NCBI GenBank assembly: GCA_964023205.1
Contig: OZ026850.1
Span: forward strand, 9,621,270 to 9,685,269
Length of the DNA: 64,000 nt
Reading direction: 5' to 3'
From: Lutraria lutraria
Taxonomy: Eukaryota > Mollusca > Bivalvia > Venerida > Mactridae
Shown: one piece after another, positions 35,101 to 43,194 of the stretch
Numbering within the stretch: position 1 is the first letter of the stretch
How the letters are laid out: each line of letters begins with the position of its first letter
Translations under genes and position numbers: made by a program
Notes under the pieces: generated by a model
The model's input: the letters and a program-made list of their open reading frames with translations, nothing else
Databases searched by the model: none
Told to the model about the DNA's origin: nothing

Positions 35101-38100
35101 AATACATGTATATATGTATATCATAGTTCATGTATATGTATATTATAGTACATGTATATGTATATTATAGTACATGTATATGTATATTATAGTATATGTA
35201 TATTATAATACATGTATATATGTATATCATAGTTCATGTATATGTATATTATAGTACATGTATATGTATATTATAGTACATGTATATGTATATTATAGTA
35301 CATGTATATGTATATTATAGTACATGTATATGTATATTATAGTACATGTATATGTATATTATAGTACATGTATATGTATATTATAGTATATGTATATTAT
35401 AGTACATGTATATGTATATTATAGTACATGTATATGTATATTATAGTACATGTATATGTATATTATAGTACATGTACATGTATATTATAGTATATGTATA
35501 TTATAGTACATGTATATGTATATTATAGTACATGTATATGTATATTATAGTACATGTATATGTATATTATAGTACATGTATATTATAGTACATGTATATG
35601 TATATTATAGTACATGTACGAGGGGTGTTCCAAAATTATTGTTACTTGCGCAATATCTCGTGGAAATAGTGCTTAATGAGCTTAAAACTACCTCGTGGCG
35701 ATAGCGTGATATCTGAAGCGTGGGATAGGTAAATATCTCGCTCACAATTACACTGACCTTGGTGCTGTGTACATTATTTTGTAGCGCGCTCGTTACACTC
35801 TATACAAATATGGTTGGCAAGAGAGCTGACAATGTAATTGAAATTAGGGCCTATATCAAAGGTAGGTCTCTACTTGGCTTAAAGCCGGTGGATATTCATC
35901 GTGAGGTGTGTGATATCTATGGGAAGGGTCAAATGTCATATATGACTATTTGTAGGTGGGTTGCTCGATTTAAGTCGGGACACCAGCAGCTTAAAGATGC
36001 TGCTCACACAGGTCGCCCTGCAACAACAACAACGAAGCATAACATTGAACGAATTCGGCAAATCCTTGAAAAAGATGCAAGGTACACTGTCCGGCAGTTA
36101 GCTAAAATGACAGGCTTATCTTTAGCACGTATTCATTGTATTTTAAAGAAACATCTTAAGCTGGGCAAGATCAATGCCAGATGGATACCCCATTTACTAA
36201 CTGACGACCAAAAGAGGTCCCGGGTTGACAATGCCAAATCCTTATTGAAGAAATACCCAAAATACAGCAAAAAGGCGTTTGATAATGTGGTCACAGGTGA
36301 TGAAACATGGGTGTATTTTTTCGAACCCAAACGAAAATGCAGTAATCGAATCTGGGCAATCAAAAACGCCAGGCACCCTAGCATTGCAAAAAGAATACGC
36401 ACCATGAGGAAGGTTTTGTATGTCATATTCTTTGATAACAAGGGTCCAATCATTCAAATCCCTGTTCCAAAAGGCAAAACGGTCACAGCGAAGTATTATA
36501 GAGACGTTGTACTTCGAAAACTTAAGAAAGTCTACAAACGCCGCCGTCCACGGACAGGTTTGAAGTACCTCAGACTCTTACATGATAATGCGCCAGCACA
36601 CAAGGCGCGCTTTGTAACGGAGTTTTTGAAGGCAGAAAAGGTCACTGTCCTCCCCCACCCTGCATATTCACCGGACTTGGCCCCCTGTGACTTTTTCTTG
36701 TTCCCAAAACTAAAATTTCACCTGTCTGGAAAAAAATATAAATCAAGAAATGCCCTTGGCTCTGCCATTTACCAGTATCTTATTAGTATACCAATTCAAG
36801 AGTACGAAAACTGTTTCCAAAAGTGGATCGATCGGTTGAAACGATGCATAGATGCAGAGGGGGAGTACTTCGAGGGACAGGGCAAAGTAAAATGATCAGA
36901 ATTACTTCTATCAAAGAGAAATCACCAAAGTAACAATAATTTTGGAACACCCCTCGTATATGTATATTATAGTACATGTATATGTATATTATAGTACATG
37001 TATATGTATATTATAGTACATGTATATGTATATTATAGTATATGTATATTATAGTACATGTATATTATAGTACATGTATATGAAGATAAATACACCCGAA
37101 CACACATTATCATCCTGACTGTAACTTCAGGATTTATTTAAGCCTTTGTCTGTTTATTCATGTATAAAATTGTACTTATGAAATTGTTATTATTACTGTA
37201 TTGAAAAGTTGTATGCATGTTTACTATATCAGTGTGATAGAAGACGGACTGTTGATGAGAGTGAAGGAAGACTGTGGGCTGATAGTAAAGGATTCCATTA
37301 CTTTGAAACTTCAGCTCAAACTGGGGATGGTGTTAATGAAATGTTTCAGGTAATTGTTTGTTATTGTTATTCATAAATGGAATGATACTGCAAAACTACT
37401 AAAAATTCATACCAAACATCACAGAAAAAATGTATTTCACTGAGTATTGTTTGCATGTTAGCTTACGAGAAAGAGTTACAGCACTTTAGGTTCTTTGAGC
37501 TGGATTCCCTTTTTTGTCTAGACTATGAGAGTACCTCTCCAGGGTTCCCTAAACACTTGATTGAATTTTAGTATAACTTTGTTTAAACTACCAACATGGA
37601 ACTTATACATACATACATTATGCATATATTCAGTGAATCTTGATTTGGTTATTTTCCTGAATATGATGACACTTTCTGGTGTGTTAATGATTTTGTCTCT
37701 TATCCTAAAGCTATCTTTATAAATATTGTGATTAAAACTGAATGTATTTGTATTACAGGCATTGTTTGAAGGTGTTGTTACTGCTGTAGAGAATGGTGGT
37801 AAGAAAGCTCCCTTTCAAACACAACTAGGATATACCAAAGACCAGATTGAAGCTATACAAAAATTGAAAAATGCAAGAAGTGATTATGAAAGACTTGGTC
37901 TTCAAGCTGGTGCAACAAAGTAAGTAATAGTTCAAATGCAAGACTTGTTTGTGATTAAATCAGACCAGTGATAGAATTAAGTCTTATCCATGGTCAGTTC
38001 ATAGACCAATCTGGTTTGTAAGCAGTGTCTAAACCAGTGTGTCTGGTTGCTAAAGTTTATTACTGTGATCACTCTTGTATCGTTTGCACCTGTTTATGAG

Positions 38101-39054
38101 ATGTACCGGTAGGTAAAAAAATCATAGAAATTGCTGGGAAAAGTGTATTCATTAGTCAAATACAAATATTTTTTAGCAAAGAAAATTACCAAAACGGACT
38201 TAAGAATTTTTTAATAAACAAGTCATTGTGTTCGTTTTGTGTTTCATAAGTATAACACTTACATGATAATGACTTTTCAATTTTGTAGTAAAACACCAAA
38301 TAATTTCTCAAACTGCCATCACATACTCAACCTCTCAACACTTGAGGTTATCTTAATCAGCTGCTACATGTAGCAACAGGATAGACAACATTAATTTTGT
38401 TGTTGATTTTCAAAACTCACATAGAGGTTTTGAGTATGAAATTCAAGAAAAGTACAGAATCATAAGGGTTTTTAGATAAACAATATATTTCCCTTCATTT
38501 TTTCAATGCACCATTCAAATGAAACAGATATTATTACCAGTAAACAAATAATTCCAATTTGTGCTGATTTTGTCCATTTTTAGTCAAGGAAAATGGATTT
38601 AGTTCTACTCATATATAAGATGCACAATATTTTTGGATGAGAGTTTGGATGTAAAGACATGTATCTTATACACAAGTGATTACAGTATCTCAACTCTAAG
38701 ACTGAGAACCAATTTAATTTCCTAGTTATTACCTGATTCAAAACAAAAGCCTGTAATTTGTGCATTTATTAGATATTTTGATACAAATACATCTTATGAT
38801 AGGTACATAATTTGTTTATTGTCATGTTAAGTAGATTTTGTTATAAAAAATTGAGGATGACTCATTTTGTAAACTATTTTAGGGAATTATTTTTACATAA
38901 AATATTTTTGACCTTTTTCAGAGATGAAGTAAATAAGTCCTATAGACGTTTAGCTGTCTTATTGCATCCCGACAAAAGTGTGGCCCCTGGAAGTGAAGAG
39001 GCGTTTAAAATTCTTGTTGCTGCAAGAACAACATTGTTAAAGAGATGCTCATGA
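26039..39054 (+). CDS. DNAJC27: DNAJC27/RBJ orthologue: Rab-like GTPase with J domain (seven exons, 267 aa)
   Basis: A Ras-superfamily small GTPase fused to a C-terminal J domain (Hsp70 co-chaperone signature); in vertebrates it is linked to MEK/ERK signalling. Exons: 26039-26113, 28460-28542, 30550-30619, 31676-31840, 37233-37349, 37759-37919 and 38922-39054, with consistent GT/AG borders and phases (804 nt). P-loop GNAEVGKS (19-26); switch II DMAGH (67-71), lacking the Ras Gln61 equivalent as is usual for this family; NKCD (130-133); ETSAQ in exon 5; J domain with HPD at 239-241 and the family's VAPGSEEAFK segment. The length is close to the ~273-residue vertebrate protein. The start ATG is the first Met immediately before the conserved RIKIISMGNAEVGK. 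There is no C-terminal prenylation motif. Identification is very secure. Confidence 0.96.
26218..26724. mobile_element. Non-autonomous DNA transposon with perfect 34-bp TIRs (DNAJC27 intron 1)
   Basis: Positions 26218-26251 and 26691-26724 are exact reverse complements over 34 bp (outer end ACAAGGACTTATATACATAC). TATTT flanks both ends, fitting a 5-bp target duplication. The 507-bp unit has an 83-codon open frame (26238-26489) starting in the TIR; it shows no transposase motif. The superfamily is not assigned. Confidence 0.8.
26741..27319. mobile_element. pogo/Tigger-like MITE
   Basis: CAGTAAAACCTTGATTATTC at 26741-26760 pairs with the right end (revcomp CAGTAAAGCCCCAATTATTC, 27300-27319), with TA on both outer sides. 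CAGTA-AACC-GATTATTCG ends are characteristic of pogo/Tigger elements. The 579-bp interior includes CCGAATA motifs but no transposase. It sits 16 bp from the preceding TIR element. Confidence 0.75.
27731..27960 (+). mobile_element. tRNA-derived SINE in DNAJC27 intron 1
   Basis: The A-box-like TAGTCAAGTGGTGACGCGCTGG and B-box-like ATGGGTTCAAAAC are spaced as in a tRNA gene, followed by an unrelated body and an A-rich end. It does not form a proper acceptor stem, so it is a SINE head and not a tRNA gene. Confidence 0.65.
28158..28351. mobile_element. hAT-like MITE in DNAJC27 intron 1
   Basis: CAGGGCTCTCC at the left pairs with GGAGCGCCCTG at the right (one mismatch). The interior repeats TTTGACTCTTGA three times. 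CAGGG-type ends are typical of hAT elements. An exact 8-bp duplication was not seen. Confidence 0.7.
28460..28542 (+). CDS. DNAJC27: DNAJC27 exon 2
   Basis: Encodes SCIIKRYCEKRFVHKYLATI and onward through the switch I region (GIDYGVS). TATTTCAG acceptor, GTAAGT donor. Ends two bases into a Lys codon. Confidence 0.93.
28543..30549 (+). other. DNAJC27 intron 2
   Basis: No recognised repeat or exon. The open frames at 29017-29199, 29425-29625 and 29942-30140 (overlapping frames on both strands) show no domain. Confidence 0.4.
30550..30619 (+). CDS. DNAJC27: DNAJC27 exon 3
   Basis: Encodes the strand before switch II and the G3 motif DMAGH, ending IFYE. The donor GTAAGAAAT is identical to the first nine bases of exon 4. 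Confidence 0.94.
31051..31615 (+). mobile_element. Bivalve tandem-core repeat (pearl/Helentron-like) in DNAJC27 intron 3
   Basis: It is framed by TAGCTCACCT (31051) and AGGTGAGCT (31577-31585). Inside are three 160-bp tandem units, marked by GAGTT(A/T)TGGGCCCTTG at 31094, 31254 and 31414. It ends with the hairpin GGGCCATCTTGGCCC and CTCTTGTT. Short tandem cores of about 160 bp are the hallmark described for bivalve 'pearl' elements, regarded as non-autonomous Helitron relatives. Confidence 0.7.
31676..31840 (+). CDS. DNAJC27: DNAJC27 exon 4
   Basis: Encodes VRNEFYKDTQGAVIVYDV through to VCANK, the first half of the NKxD motif. The length is 165 nt, a multiple of three. The acceptor CATAG is directly followed by GTAAGA. 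Confidence 0.94.
31905..32070 (+). repeat. Interspersed repeat, family D, copy 2 (DNAJC27 intron 4)
   Basis: Collinear with 16183-16340; it shares CACCTCCGAATAAA and GTTCACAGGT at corresponding places. Confidence 0.65.
32383..33698 (+). mobile_element. Large bivalve tandem-core repeat (pearl/Helentron-like) in DNAJC27 intron 4
   Basis: Starts TAGCTCACCTGGCACAGAG...GTGAGCTTTT and a GTCCGTCGTCGTCC stretch. Six core units of about 151-168 bp follow, each with CTTCTTCTCTGAAACCA-like, CTAGGCCTAGAGCT-like and GCCCTAGGGTCAAAATTGGCC segments (unit marks at 32611, 32775, 32943, 33094, 33258 and 33413). It ends CAGGTGACCAATATAAGGCCATCATGGCCCTCTTGTTT-like. The copies differ by about 10-20% by eye, so the array is not recent. 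Confidence 0.75.
33886..35618 (+). repeat. TACATGTATA minisatellite, left part of array
   Basis: Built from TACATGTATATTATAG (16 bp) and the same unit with one extra TATATG block (22 bp). At the left edge there are also 30-bp variants with ACAATGTAACATG. Every unit carries the palindrome TACATGTA. A segment with rare variants (TTATTGTATATG, AATACATGTATATATG, ATCATAGTTCATG) recurs 258 bp later (34801 and 35059), showing a larger internal duplication. Confidence 0.95.
35619..36956 (+). mobile_element. Apparently intact mariner transposon
   Basis: 1338 bp, bounded by perfect 29-bp TIRs (35619-35647 and 36928-36956; outer end CGAGGGGTGTTCCAAAATTA) and flanked by TA on both sides (35617-35618, 36957-36958). 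It sits inside the minisatellite within DNAJC27 intron 4 and is read in the same direction as the gene. One uninterrupted DD34D transposase frame lies within. Perfect TIRs and an open frame point to a recent insertion. Confidence 0.95.
35810..36895 (+). CDS. mariner transposase (DD34D), 361 aa
   Basis: Cut-and-paste transposase of the Tc1/mariner superfamily. The N-terminal helix-turn-helix region ends in a GRP motif (HTGRPATTTTK), then comes the mariner linker motif WIPHLLTDDQKR. The catalytic triad is D164 (VTGDETW), D259 (LLHDNAPAH) and D294 (YSPDLAPCDFFLF), with 34 residues between the last two, which defines the DD34D mariner group. The frame is open from an earlier ATG at 35759, but those 17 residues are hydrophobic and unlike mariner N-termini, so Met at 35810 is preferred. 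It ends at TGA 36893-36895. All family landmarks are present, so it may encode active enzyme. Confidence 0.95.
   Translation: MVGKRADNVIEIRAYIKGRSLLGLKPVDIHREVCDIYGKGQMSYMTICRWVARFKSGHQQLKDAAHTGRPATTTTKHNIERIRQILEKDARYTVRQLAKMTGLSLARIHCILKKHLKLGKINARWIPHLLTDDQKRSRVDNAKSLLKKYPKYSKKAFDNVVTGDETWVYFFEPKRKCSNRIWAIKNARHPSIAKRIRTMRKVLYVIFFDNKGPIIQIPVPKGKTVTAKYYRDVVLRKLKKVYKRRRPRTGLKYLRLLHDNAPAHKARFVTEFLKAEKVTVLPHPAYSPDLAPCDFFLFPKLKFHLSGKKYKSRNALGSAIYQYLISIPIQEYENCFQKWIDRLKRCIDAEGEYFEGQGKVK
36957..37081 (+). repeat. TACATGTATA minisatellite, right part of array
   Basis: The same 16/22-bp units continue immediately after the mariner, showing that the element landed inside an existing array. Confidence 0.93.
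37233..37349 (+). CDS. DNAJC27: DNAJC27 exon 5
   Basis: Completes NKxD as NK|CD, then RRRTVDESEGRLWADSKGF and the G5 motif FETSAQTG. The loop after NKCD is two residues shorter than in the vertebrate protein. Acceptor ATATCAG; donor GTAATT. Confidence 0.93.
37759..37919 (+). CDS. DNAJC27: DNAJC27 exon 6
   Basis: Encodes the last GTPase helix and the linker, ALFEGVVTAVENGGKK to YERLGLQAGATK. The last part is the start of the J domain (LGL-AGA). Confidence 0.94.
37920..38921 (+). other. DNAJC27 intron 6
   Basis: No repeat or exon recognised. The minus-strand frame at 38580-38765 is not supported. Confidence 0.5.
38922..39054 (+). CDS. DNAJC27: DNAJC27 exon 7 (J domain, stop)
   Basis: Encodes DEVNKSYRRLAVLLHPDKSV with the catalytic HPD, then APGSEEAFKILVAARTTLLK and RCS, ending TGA. 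Confidence 0.96.
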
Positions 39055-39846
39055 TAAAAGTATTATTTTAGAGTTTTGTGTTCTTTCTGGAGTAGTATGT
39101 ATTTTTATTAGGGGTGATAATGTATGGCTACAGTCTTCATACAAGCCTACAAACTTGCCTGAAGTCTTGTATGATGTATGATGTACTAAATTACTGTCAA
39201 TCAGATGTGATACTAGTAATCAAATACAATGTTATACTACAGTTTTATCCATGTGGCATTATTTAGACTTAGCTCTTATTTTGTTAACTGTTGACTGCCC
39301 TAATTATTTCATGCCAGGAGAAATCTGAATATCAAAGGATGATAAAATACACTTCAGTTACTGTTGTAATTGTATCATACTATTTAGATGTTATGATTTA
39401 TCATCACAGTAGATTTATACAGATGTTTGACCATTCATAACAAACTGGTTATGTTCCCTCTTTGTGTAAGTAAATGTTACATTATTTCAGTTTGAAGCTG
39501 TTGGAAATATCAATACAATTATCACCAATGCCATCTTTAATGCTGTACTGTTAACTACATGTTTCATTATAATACATGTCTGATTGAAAATGTTGTAGCT
39601 AAATATTTGTTGACAAGTATTTACTGATATTTGTTTCTTTACTCTCTAGGTAGACAACCAGTGCACAAAATGTTTTTGTCATGCAATAATTACTTCCCTT
39701 GATTTGTTAGATTGATTTTCTATGAAAAATACAAAATATCGTCAAGAAATTGATGCACAAAATGTATGGTGAATAATTCTCATAATGTGTATCTAACATG
39801 AACTGTAAATTATTTAACTGATTTTTTAAACAGTTAATTTTATTTT

Positions 39847-39852
39847 AATAAA
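39847..39852 (+). terminator. Poly(A) signal candidate of DNAJC27
   Basis: AATAAA about 790 bp beyond the stop codon, the first one noticed, within a T-rich stretch. Confidence 0.4.
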
Positions 39853-40138
39853 TTATTTTATTTTTATGACACAAGTTGTGTTGAAACTGTCACTTTGAAT
39901 GTTGAGGTCTTAATCATTTCTATCTACAAAGTAAGGCTTCCCCTGGTGTATGTTTATGTAATTTTAGTTAATTTCCACATATATACTTGTATGATATTGT
40001 TCAGTTTTCTATATGTTGGAAATATTACTCTTGTATTTATTAATGTCCTAAAGTTTTAATGTTATTATTTAATGTTGTACATATATTATTTTTACATCCG
40101 TCCAAAGAATACTTTGTTAGGCAGGAATATAATGTAAC

Positions 40139-40655
40139 ACACCATTTGTTATACCCATACGAATGAAGTTTGAGAGGGTGTATATTTGAGTCACTCTGTC
40201 GGTCAGTCGTTGGTCAGTCCATCAGTCCGCTCTCATACAATATCACAAGTTTGTGGAGCAAACTTCTTCCACATTCCTTAAGAGATTACAATGAAAGTTG
40301 AAACATGTCATCACCATGGAGTGTAGATGTTCAAGATACAATTTTCATACCCATTGATCCACTCATTCCAAAGTTTTGTGCCCTTGAACTTAGCCATATA
40401 GTGTACAATGGCATTCTTAGCTCATGAATGTTTGTGGAGCAAACTACTTCCACATTTTTCAAGGGATTGAAATGAAACTTGAGATATAATATAAATATGA
40501 AATGCAGATGTGCAAGATATATTTTTTATGCCGAGTGATCCTTTCATTCCAGAGTTATGTGCCCTTGAACTTAGCCGTATAGTGTACTATGACAATTTTT
40601 GTGTCAAAGTGGCGGCAGGGGTATTAGTCACCTCTGTGACAAAGCTCTAGTTTAT
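40139..40655 (+). mobile_element. Bivalve interspersed repeat with a two-unit tandem core
   Basis: Starts ACCCATACGAATGAAGTTTG and ends GGCGGCAGGGGTATTAGTCA plus CCTCTGTGAC. Two diverged ~183-bp core units each contain TTTGTGGAGCAAACT, CTTCCACATT, GATCC--TCATTCCA-AGTT-TGTGCCCTTGAACTTAGCC and ATAGTGTAC. It is non-coding. Confidence 0.65.
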
Positions 40656-43019
40656 ATGTGTTGTGTACAATACTCGTACATTCCTAAGTTATAATGCCTA
40701 TCTTCCATTTACTGTCTTGTGTCTCATGATTCTATGGCAGAAAGAGTATATACACCTGACTCTTCAAAATTTAAGTTCATTAATCATGAATGGTGCAATT
40801 ATTATGTGAACTCTCGAGGACCAATGAAAATGCATGTTACATAATATTAAATGTCAGGATTGTACCTTTTAGTTGAAGAGCTATCATTTTGTTGCTATTC
40901 TTTTCTTTTATGCCTACAAAGATTGATATTTACTGATAACAAATCAGTTTAAGTTGAATTTATCTATACTAAGATGACCACATCGTATTTATTTTTAAAG
41001 TTATAAGGTTTTGTCTGCGCAGTCAAATCACTTGAATTTTAAGCCTGGTTTCCTTGCTAAGTTTGATTTGTCAAGACCTCTATTGCTGTGCTCCTTCTCA
41101 AGTAAGTCCAGTAATTGACCAATGGTAATAGTGTATTCTAGAGCTAGTCTCATTGGTTGTAATGTCTTTACTGTTTATACCTTGTACTCATGGTAATATT
41201 TCATACAAACACCTACAAGGACGTCAGTTCTTACTTTAATGCACAGGTACAATTTGTGGATTGGTTACATGTATATTGAATTGAATGTGTCCTTTTATTT
41301 CAAGTTTTACCAATTTTTTTATTCAGTTTTGTTTTAAATTAGTACCTGTGATGGGCTCTAATTAATTACATAAATCTTTCTTTATGTTTTATTTGTATCA
41401 TAATTTAAGAAATTTAGTTGAAATTAAATTCATAAACACTATGCAGTGTGTAGTGTATTTTATTGCCATGATCCTGACTTGTTTTAACTTTGTGTGTGTG
41501 TGTATGCCCATGTGAGACAGGCATTATTGAGTCCTTTATAACACCGACATTTGTGAGCCATTTAGCTTAATTCTTATGAAGATAGAGTGTATACCAGTGA
41601 ATTAATTATTGGTATATATATATAGAGAGAGAAAGAGAGAGAGAGTTGTATTCCATGATGTTCCTTAAAAGTCTATACTTGCTTCAAATCACAATATGTA
41701 CAAAACAGAATATATTTATAAACATAAACTATAGACTTATTAAAAATATTACCAAGTGCCATTATGTCACAACTGACACATTTCTTCAGTAGGACAGGTT
41801 TTAATGTCTGATCACAATTGCTGGAATCGTCTCTGGGTTAATCGTTACTTCAGAAAAAAAAATCATTTTACATGTAACCACATTAAGTTTTATGCTGCAT
41901 GATTCATTAGGCAAACATGGTGCAATACATGAACGTGATAATCCTCAGTAAAGTGCAAATATAGGAGTCAAAAGAAGCCAGAAGAAATAATAACAATAAT
42001 AATAATTAATATATATAATCATCAATTAGAACATACTATGTTCTAACAACAAGTTGAGATCACTAAAGCTACAAGAATGTGGTGCTGTGTGAGGTTACTA
42101 TGAATGTTGTCCTGCAATTCTCCATTTACTTTCCTATAGTGTTGAACTCCTTAAAATAAAGACAACATATCGTGTGAAGTTTAAAGTACTTTCCATTCCT
42201 TGACTTCTCGGGCAAACACATTACATATACCTAATGCTTGAGTACTTACAATTTCATTTTCTTGGATCGTGATTTCATACTTAAGTGTTCATAGATATTT
42301 TAACATCAGAATCCAGAATTATATTGTTCTACTATTGTTGAACAATTTTAATATGCATTATAAAATATCATTTAAACCTTGATCATAATTATATAGAATT
42401 TAATTACAGCAAATACAAAAGCATAATGTTTAACAATTTCATATCATTCATAGTCATTGTCAACGGAAATTATGTTGTTATACAATGTAGAATCGTTTTA
42501 TATTACTGTATCATATGTGTTCAGCCACGTACCTGCTGTCTTTGCCTGTCTGACCAACCACTGGACAGCAGCAACAACATAAAAAGTGGACTCATTGCAT
42601 TTTGTAATTTACCAACGATTTCTTCTGACGTCTTGGCATTCTGTCATAAATTCATATAGCTACAACTAAATATTGTTTGCAGTAGGTTAATGCTCGTGGT
42701 AATATAGGGAAATGGTATGGCAGAGGTAATGTCAAAATCTAGCCAAGCCGTGACACAGCTTATGAATAAATTTGGTTACCATGGGTCATGCAGTATTTAA
42801 ATTAGGTAACTCAAGATTTTTCCTATTTATATAACACCTTCAGTCCAAATCCCGTAATGGATTTGAGTTTGGGTGAATTGGGAATGATCCAAAGCATCAA
42901 GAAGTATTAAAGCGATAGACGGAACGGTAAAGTCTATTGGACCTCGTACGGACAAGGCCCAACAATGTGCACATGGCCTCACCATTCTCCTTCGAATGGA
43001 ATTCATGAAAACATGATTT
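40656..43019. other. Intergenic DNA
   Basis: Contains (GT)n near 41491-41505 and (TA)n(GA)n at 41616-41645. The frame at 42426-42659 is not supported by domain or splice evidence. Confidence 0.4.
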
Positions 43020-43194
43020 TTTCTAGAACTGTTCTTGTATACTACATGTTTGACAGGGTTGTGTTAAGTACACGAACCTTTCTAGAACTGTTCTTGTATA
43101 TTTCATGTTTGACAGGGTTGTGTAAGTACACGAACCTTTCTTGAACTGTTCATGTATACTTCATGTTTGACAGGGTTGTGTAAGTACACGAACC
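43020..43194 (+). repeat. Three tandem copies of a 58-59-bp unit
   Basis: Units start at 43020, 43079 and 43137 with TTTCTAGAACTGTTCTTGTA and continue through CATGTTTGACAGGGTTGTGT and AAGTACACGAACC. Only a few substitutions separate the copies. Each has TTCTAGAA or TTCTTGAA, a heat-shock-element-like dyad. Confidence 0.92.
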
